Positions 6,889-14,392 of a stretch of DNA of 14,392 nt are shown piece after piece. The notes under the pieces were generated by a model, which was given only the letters and a program-made list of their open reading frames with translations, was not told where the DNA came from and did no database searches. Within the stretch, counting starts at the first letter, position 1. Each line of letters begins with the position of its first letter. The stretch comes from Flavobacterium psychrophilum. GTDB lineage: Bacteria > Bacteroidota > Bacteroidia > Flavobacteriales > Flavobacteriaceae. The translations under genes and the position numbers were made by a program. The stretch covers positions 1-14,392 of the forward strand of contig CAMAWK010000035.1 of the NCBI GenBank assembly GCA_945861915.1, written 5' to 3'.

Positions 6889-9717
6889 CTAAAACCATTT
6901 TCTTGTGAATAGCGTGGTTAAAGTTTTGGGACTAAAAGTAATAATGAAGCGGATTTTTTGAGCATATTTCTCTTGAGAAATCTCCCAACCATTATTGGAA
7001 TAAACAGGAAAATACAACTCGAAATAATCAGTCACCAAGTTTAGCCGAATGCCACTATCATAAACAAATTTTTCTTTTTTAAATTTATTTTTCATTAAAC
7101 CTAAATCACCATAAGCTTCGACCCAATTCCAAATAGAAAAACTAGTGTTTAAGGTTGTAATCCATTGATTAGCAAATGGTGTATCCAATTTTGATTTGAA
7201 ACCCCCTTCGGCAATAATGTATTGTTGGCTAAATAAACCCGTATTTTCAGATCTTCCAAAATAATTATAATCAAAAAGATAATCAGTCGGTCTATCTAGG
7301 GCAAAACTAAAAAAATCAGAATTGGTTTTGTTGTATAAAAAACTTCCAGCATAAAGTCTTACATTAAATTGTCGGTTACTGTCAAACAATTTTCTATATC
7401 CAAATTCAGCAGCAATTTTACCAAAATTATTTGCGGCTTGAAAATCGGTTACAAAATTGAGTTGTTTTGTAATTTCGGTTTTTGAATTATAATATTTGGC
7501 ATTAAAAACCGAATAGTTTTCTTCAGTGTCATTTACCACAAAAGCACTCTTTTCGCGATTGACAACTACTTGTCTAAACAAAAATAATTGCTTGTGATTA
7601 TTTCTAATTTCATCTTCTCGAATACTAAATTGTATATTCGGATTTAACCTTAAATAAGCTGCGTCTGGAGCATAATTAAAATGAGAACCGTTTATAGAAT
7701 AGCGAACATTGTATAAATTACTATTTCGATAATTTTGATTTATAGCAAAAAAAGCACCTCCCGAAAGTGATTTTGATATTGTGGCATACGAAGGGTTAAT
7801 TTCAAAAATAAAAGTTTTATCTAAAATAGTTTTATTATGAAGTCGCATTCCTATTGAAAGTCCATTGTATAAATTGTACGTTAAGGTGGGAACATATAGT
7901 ATTTGATTATAATACGGATCTTCAAAATCTTTCATGAATGTGAATTTTAAAGGTCTGTTATTTGGGAAAAAACCGCCAATTTTTTTCCAATTGTTTCTCA
8001 AATTGTATTCAGGTACTTCGTTGTTGTAATTCAAAACAAGCTTGTCAATTTCTTTAGCCTTAAAGCTAAAAATACTATCCTTATTTTCCGAAAATAACCA
8101 TTCTTTAAAAACAATTTGACCTTTTTTAAAACCATAAGCAGGAATCGGAACCAAACTATTAGTTTTGTTTTTTAAAGTAAACTGAATACTTTCTTTTGTT
8201 TTTAAAACGTTTTTTAATTTAAAATCAATTAAATCGCGACTATCAATCAATGTGCTAAAAAACCAGGTAATGTCTTTAGTAGTATTCGATTTTAAAATGC
8301 TTTCAAAATCATCTCTACTAGTTTGTTTTTCAGAATTTTGAGCGTAAAATTCTTGTATACTTTTGTTGACACTATTTTCTTCTAAATAATCAGATAAATA
8401 CTTAAAACTCAAACCTGCTTTGTATTTATTAGCAATTTGTTCATTAAATTTAATCAGCCCATTTTTTGAATTATTCAAAGGCTGGTCTAAATTTTTACGA
8501 GCCATTAACATATAAAAATAACCATATTGTTCATTGAATCCCAATTGGGTTAAATTAAAACTTTTCAACAAACGAATAGTTGAAATTCTTCCCATCATTT
8601 TGCTGTCAGGATAGTATTCCTCCATGTATTTCATCATCATATACACCTGAATTCCGTCATAAACCCAATTGTCTTTTCGAGGATCTAACTTCAAACTGTT
8701 TTTGAGATAATTATTTAAATAGGTTTTTAAAAATTGAATTTCAAAAATAAACTCATCGGTAAACGGACTCAAAAAAGAAGGCAATTGGTTTAAACCATAA
8801 AATGGATTTCGGTCATAATCAACCTGTGAAACAGTCATTTTTTCATGTGGATACACGCCTATATTTTGACTGGAAAAATTCATCACTCTATCTATAATAA
8901 TAGCTGTTTGGATGCCGTCAATTTTAGGATTCATTAAATTGGTAACCACCTCGAAAGCGCTGTTTTTAAAGCTATTGAATTTGGTTTTTGATTCTAGATA
9001 AAGACTAAAATCAGTTCTGTTTTTACCAGTTAATTCATAAATAGTATGGTTTTCTGTTTCCGTTTTTTTAATTGTATTTAAATCAGATGTAATATTTAGA
9101 TTATTCGGAATTTTCAGTTCTATATCAAAATCAGAAATTCCATTGGCAATATCGTCGAGATTGTTATTGTTATAGGTAACAAAAGCATGGTTTTCATAGC
9201 GGGCAGGTGTCAGAAACCAATTTTTAAGAATAAAATTTCCGTTCTCAGTGTAGCCGTATTTGGTAAATTTAACACTCGGAATCTTGACGATATAAGCTAG
9301 TTCTAAAGTGATTTTTTCATTGGGCGCTAGTTTTTCCTTTAAATCCACCACTATAAAATCGGGATATTCTTTGGTTCGTTTCCAAACCAATGGTGATTTT
9401 TCATTTGTTGCCAATTCTAAAATGATGGTGCTCCCGCGTTCCTCCTCTTTGGCCAAATGAAAACCTCTATAAAATTCATCCGAAAATCGTTTAGCGAGAG
9501 GGGTGTTTTTATTGGAGTAGGCATTATTCCAATCGTTTAAAACAATGGATTGCAGGCTGTCTTGTGATTGATTTATAAAAACCAGTTTTTGTTTGACTAA
9601 AAGAGTTTTGTTTTCAACATTTAGTTCTACTACCAAATGAGAATTGTTTTGACCATATTGTTTGGTCGAAACGAACAATACAAAAACGAAAAAGAGAATT
9701 TTATAAATTGGTTTCAA
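6889..9717 (-). CDS. Exported M1-aminopeptidase-like protein with degenerate active site and C-terminal beta-barrel
   Basis: The 942-residue protein begins with a Sec signal peptide: K at 2 and 6, hydrophobic core about 7-17, likely cleavage after YGQ at residue 23, no lipobox cysteine. Residues 25-240 resemble the N-terminal beta domain of M1 peptidases, and about 255-500 the helical catalytic domain. The expected zinc motif HExxH is FEIQF (325-329) and the glutamate motif WLxEG is WVYDG (351-355), with 21 bases of sequence separating W351 from F329. Zinc hydrolysis is therefore unlikely. From about 590 to the end the sequence alternates aromatic and polar residues and ends in phenylalanine, as outer-membrane barrels do. 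The start is TTG; no ATG lies in frame upstream before a stop, and the signal peptide begins exactly there. It lies 46 bases after the LOG gene, possibly in one operon. Substrate and role are unknown; a barrel with a periplasmic binding domain is the best reading. Confidence 0.8.
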   Translation of the reverse strand: MKPIYKILFFVFVLFVSTKQYGQNNSHLVVELNVENKTLLVKQKLVFINQSQDSLQSIVLNDWNNAYSNKNTPLAKRFSDEFYRGFHLAKEEERGSTIILELATNEKSPLVWKRTKEYPDFIVVDLKEKLAPNEKITLELAYIVKIPSVKFTKYGYTENGNFILKNWFLTPARYENHAFVTYNNNNLDDIANGISDFDIELKIPNNLNITSDLNTIKKTETENHTIYELTGKNRTDFSLYLESKTKFNSFKNSAFEVVTNLMNPKIDGIQTAIIIDRVMNFSSQNIGVYPHEKMTVSQVDYDRNPFYGLNQLPSFLSPFTDEFIFEIQFLKTYLNNYLKNSLKLDPRKDNWVYDGIQVYMMMKYMEEYYPDSKMMGRISTIRLLKSFNLTQLGFNEQYGYFYMLMARKNLDQPLNNSKNGLIKFNEQIANKYKAGLSFKYLSDYLEENSVNKSIQEFYAQNSEKQTSRDDFESILKSNTTKDITWFFSTLIDSRDLIDFKLKNVLKTKESIQFTLKNKTNSLVPIPAYGFKKGQIVFKEWLFSENKDSIFSFKAKEIDKLVLNYNNEVPEYNLRNNWKKIGGFFPNNRPLKFTFMKDFEDPYYNQILYVPTLTYNLYNGLSIGMRLHNKTILDKTFIFEINPSYATISKSLSGGAFFAINQNYRNSNLYNVRYSINGSHFNYAPDAAYLRLNPNIQFSIREDEIRNNHKQLFLFRQVVVNREKSAFVVNDTEENYSVFNAKYYNSKTEITKQLNFVTDFQAANNFGKIAAEFGYRKLFDSNRQFNVRLYAGSFLYNKTNSDFFSFALDRPTDYLFDYNYFGRSENTGLFSQQYIIAEGGFKSKLDTPFANQWITTLNTSFSIWNWVEAYGDLGLMKNKFKKEKFVYDSGIRLNLVTDYFELYFPVYSNNGWEISQEKYAQKIRFIITFSPKTLTTLFTRKWF

Positions 9718-9762
9718 TGAATTAATTTGAATAATTGAATAAGAAATACATTTTTTTGAAAT

Positions 9763-10491
9763 TTAGAAATTAGGCGATAAATCATATTTTTTATAAAATT
9801 TATCAAGAACTTCCACGACCTCGTCTTCGGTGTCAACAATTTTAAATAAATTCAAATCCTCTATGCTCACAGTTTGTTCCTGTTCTATTAAAACGGTTTT
9901 TATCCAATTGATCAATCCAGACCAAAAAGTGGAACCAACTAATATGATGGGGAATTTACCGATTTTTTTTGTCTGAATTAATGTCAATGCTTCAAACAAT
10001 TCGTCCATAGTACCAAAACCACCAGGCATGACAACAAAACCCTGTGAGTATTTAACAAACATCACTTTTCGGACAAAAAAATAGTCAAAATTTAGATTTT
10101 TATCTGAATCTATAAAAGGGTTAAAATGCTGTTCAAAAGGCAATTCTATATTCAATCCTACTGAAGTACCACCGCCATAATGTGCGCCTTTGTTTCCAGC
10201 TTCCATGATACCAGGTCCACCACCAGTGATGATTCCGTAGCCTGCTTTACTTATTTTATATGCAATTTTCTCTGCTAACAAATAGTATTTATCATCTGGT
10301 TTGGTTCTAGCCGAACCAAAAATAGTAACACACGGACCAATTCGAGACATGGTTTCATACCCGTTTACAAACTCAGACATGATTTTAAAAATCGCCCAGC
10401 TATCGTTGGTTCTAATCTCGTTCCACGTTTTTTGTTTCAACTTGTCGTGGATTACTTTTTCTTCGTCATTATCGAAATCTTCTAGTCTCAT
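9763..10491 (-). CDS. LOG-family (TIGR00730-type) Rossmann-fold nucleotide-binding protein
   Basis: The 242-residue cytoplasmic protein carries both signatures of the LOG/lysine-decarboxylase-like family: GGGPGIMEAGNKGA (90-103) and PGGFGTMDE (156-164), with Arg141-Lys142 between them. Characterised members are cytokinin riboside 5'-monophosphate phosphoribohydrolases, which remove ribose 5-phosphate from N6-modified AMP, and bacterial homologues also act on AMP-like nucleotides. The family was long misnamed lysine decarboxylase, and no such activity should be assumed. The N-terminal 45 residues form an acidic-to-helical extension (W23, W32) seen in longer members. It sits between uvrA and the M1-like gene. 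I see no convincing promoter in the 132 bases upstream, where a palindromic element lies. The physiological substrate is not known. Confidence 0.9.
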   Translation of the reverse strand: MRLEDFDNDEEKVIHDKLKQKTWNEIRTNDSWAIFKIMSEFVNGYETMSRIGPCVTIFGSARTKPDDKYYLLAEKIAYKISKAGYGIITGGGPGIMEAGNKGAHYGGGTSVGLNIELPFEQHFNPFIDSDKNLNFDYFFVRKVMFVKYSQGFVVMPGGFGTMDELFEALTLIQTKKIGKFPIILVGSTFWSGLINWIKTVLIEQEQTVSIEDLNLFKIVDTEDEVVEVLDKFYKKYDLSPNF

Positions 10492-10577
10492 ATTTTTTCT
10501 TTTAAGGCTATAATTATGTACGATTTTATTGATTTAATGGATTGAAATCTTTTTTTTAATGCTTTGTTTTATATTTC

Positions 10578-10624
10578 CAACGGAATAAATTCCGTTGCTA
10601 CAAAATGTTTCGTTCCTACGGAAC
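10578..10624. repeat. Bipartite palindromic (REP-like) intergenic element abutting the uvrA stop
   Basis: There are two inverted repeats in a row: CAACGGAAT-AA-ATTCCGTTG (10578-10597, 9-bp arms) and GTTCC-TAC-GGAAC (10612-10624, 5-bp arms), joined by CTACAAAATGTTTC. The last base of the second arm is the last base of the uvrA stop codon. The two halves share a GGAA/TTCC core. From memory, similar elements recur between genes in Flavobacterium genomes; no second copy was found in this window. It might end or stabilise the uvrA transcript, though no U-tract follows. Confidence 0.6.
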
Positions 10625-13476
10625 TAAGCCAATTCCTTCCTCAAAAACTGTGCAGTATAACTTTTTTTGTTTTTAATAATTTCTTCGGGCGTGCCTTTAG
10701 CAACTACTGTTCCGCCGTCTTTTCCGCCTTCGGGACCAATGTCTATGATATAATCGGCTAGTTTTATGACATCCATATTGTGTTCGATAATCAAAATCGT
10801 GTTGCCTTTGTCTACCAATTTGTTAATCACTTCCATCAGCACTCGAATATCCTCGAAATGCAGTCCAGTTGTGGGTTCATCTAAAATATAAAATGTATTT
10901 CCAGTATCTTTTTTTGATAATTCTCCTGCTAGTTTGATGCGTTGTGCTTCGCCTCCCGAAAGCGTTGTGCTTTGTTGTCCTAGCGTAATATAACCCAAAC
11001 CTACTTCTTGCAAGGTTTTTACTTTTCGGTAAATCTTCGGGATGTTTTCAAAAAACGGAACTGCTTCGTCAATGGTCATATTCAACACATCCGAAATAGA
11101 TTTTCCTTTGTAGCGAATTTCTAAGGTTTCTCTGTTAAAACGCTTCCCCTGACAACTTTCGCATTCTACATAGACATCGGGCAGAAAGTTCATTTCGATG
11201 GTTCTTACACCCGAACCTTCGCAGGTTTCGCATCGGCCGCCTTTGACGTTAAAACTAAAACGCCCCGCTTTATAACCCCGAATCATACTCTCGGAAGTCA
11301 TGGTAAATAAATTTCTTATTTCAGAAAAAACTTCGGTATAAGTAGCAGGATTCGAACGTGGCGTTCGCCCAATCGGACTTTGGTCGATATCAATTACTTT
11401 ATCGATATGTTCCAAACCTTCAATTTTTTTATAAGGTTGCGGTTTTTTGACACCATTAAAATAATAGGCATTCAAAATAGGATAAAGGGTTTCATTAATC
11501 AATGTCGATTTCCCGCTTCCAGAAACTCCAGTCACACAAATCATTTTGCCCAAAGGCAATTCAATCGACACATTTTTCAGATTATTTCCTGTTGCTCCAG
11601 TCAGTTTTAAGAAATTTCCATTACCTTCTCGACGTTTTTTCGGAATTTCTAATTTCATTTTCCCATTCAAATACTGAGCGGTAATGGTGTTGGATTTCAA
11701 GGTTTCGGCTGGCGTTCCAATGCTAATAATTTCACCACCATATTTTCCTGCTTTGGGACCAATATCAATAACATAATCGGCACGTTCGATCATATCTTTG
11801 TCATGTTCGACCACGATAACCGAGTTGCCAATATCACGCAATTGCTCCAAAGAATGAATCAATTTATCGTTGTCTCTTTGGTGCAAACCAATACTAGGTT
11901 CGTCTAAAATATACAAAACTCCGACCAGTTGCGACCCAATTTGAGTTGCCAATCTTATTCGTTGTGCTTCGCCACCCGAAAGTGATTTTGAACTTCGGCT
12001 TAAAGCCAAATAATCCAAGCCCACATTCATCAAAAACGCCAGTCTATCTCTAATTTCTTTGATTACTTCACTCGCGATGGTTTTTTGTTTTTCGGATAAA
12101 TGACTTTCTAATTCCAGAAACCAAGCCGTCACGTCAGAAATATCCATGGCACATAATTCTGTGATGTTTTTTTCGTTGATTTTAAAAAATTGAGCTTCCT
12201 TTTTCAGTCGAGAACCCTCACAATCAGGACAATTTATTTCGTCCATAAAGTCTTTTGCCCAGCGTTTGATGGAAGCCGAATTACTCTCATCAAATTGATT
12301 TTTAATAAAATGCGAAATGCCTTCAAATTCAATTTTGTATTCTTTGGTAACGCCAAGCACTTTCGATTCGACAGCAAATTTTTCTTTACCGCCGTTCAAA
12401 ATCATTTCCATTGCTTCTTCCGAAATGGTTTCTACCGCATCGGTCAATTTAAAACCAAATTTTTCGCCAATGATTTCTAATTGTTTAAAAATCCAACTGC
12501 TTTTGTATTCACCCAAAGGCGCAAAACCACCCGATTTTATGGATAATTTCGGGTTGGGAATAATCTTTTTGAGGTTGATTTCGTTTACTGTTCCCAGTCC
12601 TTTACAATGGTCGCAAGCGCCTTTGGGCGAGTTGAACGAAAACAAATTGGGTTCGGGGTTTTGATAGGAAATGCCGGTGGTGGGACACATTAAATTCCGA
12701 CTAAAAAATCGAACGGCATTGGAGTCTTGATCTAAAACCATCAGTACATTTTCGCCTTGACTCATGGCAACATTAATGCTTTCGGACAATCGTTTCATAG
12801 TAGCTTCGTCAGCTCCTCCTTCGTGGGCGGGGGGGGATATTTCCATTCTATCAACAACAATTTCGATGTCGTGGGTTTTGTACCGATCGAGTTTCATTCC
12901 TGTCGTGATGTCCTTTATTTCGTCATTAATTCGAACTTTCAAAAAACCTTGTTTCGCAATTTGTTGAAATAATTCGGCATAATGTCCTTTTCTAGCCCGA
13001 ATAATTGGCGCTAGAATATTGATTCGCTTACCCGAAAAATCTTGAATAATCAAATCTCGGATTTGCTCATCAGAATATGAAACCATTTTTTCGCCCGTGT
13101 TGTAACTGTAAGCATCGGCGGCACGTGCATAGAGCAAACGCAAAAAATCATAAATTTCGGTAATGGTTCCCACAGTCGAGCGAGGACTTTTGCTAGTGGT
13201 TTTTTGCTCAATGGCGATTACTGGAGAAAGTCCGTCAATTTTATCCACATCCGGACGCTCCAAACCGCCTAAAAATTGTCGAGCATAAGCCGAAAAAGTT
13301 TCTACATAGCGGCGTTGCCCTTCGGCATAAATCGTGTCGAAAGCCAAAGAAGACTTTCCAGAACCCGAAAGTCCTGTAATCACTACTAATTTTTCACGGG
13401 GAATGGTAACGTCTATATTTTTTAGATTGTGTACTCGCGCACCCAATACTTCAATGGTATTCTCGTTTTCTAGCAT
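10624..13476 (-). CDS. uvrA: Excinuclease ABC subunit UvrA
   Basis: UvrA is the dimeric ATPase that finds bulky DNA lesions and loads UvrB in nucleotide excision repair. The 950-residue length is normal. Two ABC cassettes are complete: Walker [10 protein letters not shown] (35-43) and GVSGSGKST (650-658), signatures LSGGEAQR (499-506 and 839-846), and Walker B with D-loop [10 protein letters not shown] (523-532) and [10 protein letters not shown] (864-873). The C-terminal zinc module keeps all four cysteines (749, 752, 772, 775). The first zinc module is altered: C264-P-T-T267 replaces CxxC, while C288 and C291 remain. Residues 214-225 ([12 protein letters not shown]) form a G/C-rich stretch coded partly by a run of eight C. 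The ATG at 13476 has the conserved N-terminus right behind it and a TACCTTTG motif 19 bases upstream. The stop overlaps a palindromic element by one base. Confidence 0.97.
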   Translation of the reverse strand: MLENENTIEVLGARVHNLKNIDVTIPREKLVVITGLSGSGKSSLAFDTIYAEGQRRYVETFSAYARQFLGGLERPDVDKIDGLSPVIAIEQKTTSKSPRSTVGTITEIYDFLRLLYARAADAYSYNTGEKMVSYSDEQIRDLIIQDFSGKRINILAPIIRARKGHYAELFQQIAKQGFLKVRINDEIKDITTGMKLDRYKTHDIEIVVDRMEISPPAHEGGADEATMKRLSESINVAMSQGENVLMVLDQDSNAVRFFSRNLMCPTTGISYQNPEPNLFSFNSPKGACDHCKGLGTVNEINLKKIIPNPKLSIKSGGFAPLGEYKSSWIFKQLEIIGEKFGFKLTDAVETISEEAMEMILNGGKEKFAVESKVLGVTKEYKIEFEGISHFIKNQFDESNSASIKRWAKDFMDEINCPDCEGSRLKKEAQFFKINEKNITELCAMDISDVTAWFLELESHLSEKQKTIASEVIKEIRDRLAFLMNVGLDYLALSRSSKSLSGGEAQRIRLATQIGSQLVGVLYILDEPSIGLHQRDNDKLIHSLEQLRDIGNSVIVVEHDKDMIERADYVIDIGPKAGKYGGEIISIGTPAETLKSNTITAQYLNGKMKLEIPKKRREGNGNFLKLTGATGNNLKNVSIELPLGKMICVTGVSGSGKSTLINETLYPILNAYYFNGVKKPQPYKKIEGLEHIDKVIDIDQSPIGRTPRSNPATYTEVFSEIRNLFTMTSESMIRGYKAGRFSFNVKGGRCETCEGSGVRTIEMNFLPDVYVECESCQGKRFNRETLEIRYKGKSISDVLNMTIDEAVPFFENIPKIYRKVKTLQEVGLGYITLGQQSTTLSGGEAQRIKLAGELSKKDTGNTFYILDEPTTGLHFEDIRVLMEVINKLVDKGNTILIIEHNMDVIKLADYIIDIGPEGGKDGGTVVAKGTPEEIIKNKKSYTAQFLRKELA
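12805..12837 (-). other. G/C-rich segment with a C8 homopolymer inside uvrA
   Basis: Bases 12829-12836 are eight G on the plus strand, the longest G/C homopolymer in this AT-rich window. Together with the neighbouring GGAGGAGCT-like bases they encode [11 protein letters not shown] (UvrA residues 214-224). The reading frame is intact across it. A single slip would shift the frame and truncate UvrA after about 215 residues. Confidence 0.7.
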
Positions 13477-13494
13477 AGAATTTTAGCAAAAAAA

Positions 13495-13502
13495 CAAAGG
13501 TA
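13495..13502 (-). promoter_or_regulatory. Candidate -7 promoter element for uvrA
   Basis: The minus strand reads TACCTTTG, a full match to the Bacteroidota -7 consensus, 19 bases from the ATG at 13476, followed by a T-run. A TTG lies 24 bases further upstream, longer than the usual spacer, so the -33 element is uncertain. No LexA-like box is obvious nearby. Confidence 0.5.
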
Positions 13503-13621
13503 TCATTTTGATTTATTCTTTTGATACAACAGTTTGGAAGTTTGTGTTAAAATGTTGTTACAAATACTTAATGTAATTCCAAAAAATTACTAAGGAGATT
13601 GCTGTTTAAAATTGTAAAGTC

Positions 13622-14392
13622 TTAGTTTTCCTCTACTTTCTTAATTACTTTCCGGGCTACTTCGATTTTAAATTTCTTGCCTTTCATTTTTTCGTCGCGG
13701 ATGTTGACTAGCAAGTCCTTCACTTTATTGTATTTCACGGCAGCAAACGAAATAAAATCTTTTACTTCGATGAGTCCTAAATCGCCTTTCTCCAATTTTC
13801 CTTTTTGCGAAAAGAAGCCAACAATATCAATTTTATTCAATTTATTTTTCTTACCGCCACTGATATAAACGGTTTGGAATTCAGGTGGTTTGGGCAAAGT
13901 ATTGTTGTTGTCCACTTTCAAAACAGACATCGAATAATCAATGTAATCTAGTTCTTTTTCGCTTTCGTGCGTGATGATATAAGCCGTTCCGGAGGCTTGC
14001 ATTCTTGCTGTTCGTCCGTTTCGGTGTGTAAATTCGTCTTCTTTTAAAGGCAAATGATAATGAATTACATGCTTAATTTCGGGAATATCGAGTCCTCGTG
14101 CTGCCAAATCGGTGGTAATTAAATAACTAACGCTTCCGTTTCGGAATTGGATTAAGGCTCGTTCTCGTTCTTCTTGATCCATTCCTCCATGATAATAGGT
14201 GGCGTAAATTCCTTTTTCGTTCAAGGTATCGCTAATTCGTTCGGCGGCGTCCCGATGATTACAAAAAACAATCGCCGATTGCGATTTTAAGGAACATATC
14301 AGATTGAATAAACTACCCATTTTGTCTTTTGCCGACGAAACAATCATTTTCAAACCCAAATTGGTTTCTTCTTCTTGATTTGGAATAAAATC
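13622..14392 (-). CDS. DbpA-type DEAD-box RNA helicase, N-terminus cut off by window edge
   Basis: The frame is open from the right edge of the window to the stop at 13622, giving 256 residues of the C-terminal half. The first visible residues (DFIPNQEEETN) precede the second RecA domain. That domain has motif IV (AIVFCNHRDAAERI), the YYHGGM.Q.ER stretch, motif V (TTDLAARGLDIP) and motif VI (HRNGRTARM, with Met where many have Gly after the last Arg). The final 70 residues (VDIVGFF-like start, then GDLGLIEVKDF, ending KIEVAR) match the DbpA RNA-binding domain, which in E. coli targets the helicase to 23S rRNA during 50S assembly. Motifs Q, I, Ia and II (DEAD) lie outside the window, so the N-terminal half cannot be checked. 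The frame has internal TTG and ATG codons near the edge, but the real start is upstream of the window. Confidence 0.92.
   Translation of the reverse strand, partial: DFIPNQEEETNLGLKMIVSSAKDKMGSLFNLICSLKSQSAIVFCNHRDAAERISDTLNEKGIYATYYHGGMDQEERERALIQFRNGSVSYLITTDLAARGLDIPEIKHVIHYHLPLKEDEFTHRNGRTARMQASGTAYIITHESEKELDYIDYSMSVLKVDNNNTLPKPPEFQTVYISGGKKNKLNKIDIVGFFSQKGKLEKGDLGLIEVKDFISFAAVKYNKVKDLLVNIRDEKMKGKKFKIEVARKVIKKVEEN

Noticed and set aside
9763..10491. Annotation of the LOG-family gene as lysine decarboxylase.
   Set aside because: The PGGxGTxxE motif was historically mislabelled this way; the characterised activity is nucleoside monophosphate phosphoribohydrolase and no PLP-decarboxylase motif is present.
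12190..12664. Two overlapping plus-strand open frames of 96 and 115 codons inside uvrA.
   Set aside because: They are antisense to a strongly conserved part of UvrA and have no domain, leader or promoter of their own.
13573..13590. Inverted repeat GTAATT/AATTAC after the helicase gene.
   Set aside because: Six A/T-dominated pairs with a 6-base loop and no U-tract; expected by chance in DNA this AT-rich.
14357..14359. TTG as start codon of the DEAD-box helicase fragment.
   Set aside because: The frame stays open to the window edge with helicase-like sequence, and essential motifs I to III must lie further upstream, so the true start is outside the window.
1..14392. CRISPR array, phage, insertion sequence, tRNA or rRNA, or a multi-gene defence system.
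   Set aside because: None of their hallmarks (regular spacers, transposase, integrase, cloverleaf, nuclease/ATPase cassettes beyond UvrA and the helicase) was seen; the window reads as core chromosome.

Overview
The window looks like the chromosome of a Flavobacterium-type bacterium (Bacteroidota, Flavobacteriia). The DNA is AT-rich. Start codons are preceded by A-rich leaders rather than Shine-Dalgarno sequences, several genes carry the Bacteroidota -7 promoter motif TAnnTTTG upstream, and the proteins have the flavobacterial style (DUF349 protein with a variable acidic N-terminus, UvrA with a CPTTG zinc-module variant, periplasmic M1-like/beta-barrel protein). All nine genes lie on the minus strand, so transcription runs from high to low coordinates. 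The two outermost genes are cut by the window edges.

In order of transcription: (1) the C-terminal part of a DbpA-type DEAD-box RNA helicase (13622-14392); (2) uvrA, the damage-recognition ATPase of nucleotide excision repair (10624-13476), preceded by a clear TAnnTTTG motif and followed directly by a palindromic intergenic element; (3) a LOG-family (TIGR00730-type) Rossmann protein (9763-10491); (4) a 942-residue exported protein joining a degenerate M1-aminopeptidase-like region to a predicted outer-membrane beta-barrel (6889-9717, TTG start); (5) a PLP-dependent class III aminotransferase (5647-6825); (6) a tetratricopeptide-repeat protein (4138-5535), whose stop codon overlaps the start of (7) aroE, shikimate dehydrogenase (3392-4138); (8) a DUF349 protein with five 26-residue acidic repeats (715-3096), closed by a strong intrinsic terminator; (9) a partial FNR/CRP-type regulator (1-497).

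Most of the window is ordinary core-genome content: DNA repair, aromatic amino-acid biosynthesis, amino-group metabolism and RNA handling. I see no phage, CRISPR array, insertion sequence, tRNA or rRNA, and no sign of a new multi-gene system. The points worth following up are within genes: a peptidase-like fold that has lost its zinc ligands yet is fused to a barrel; an FNR-like sensor keeping three of the four iron-sulfur cysteines; a UvrA lacking one zinc cysteine and carrying a G/C-rich, C8-containing stretch; the tandem acidic repeats; and a REP-like palindrome abutting the uvrA stop codon.
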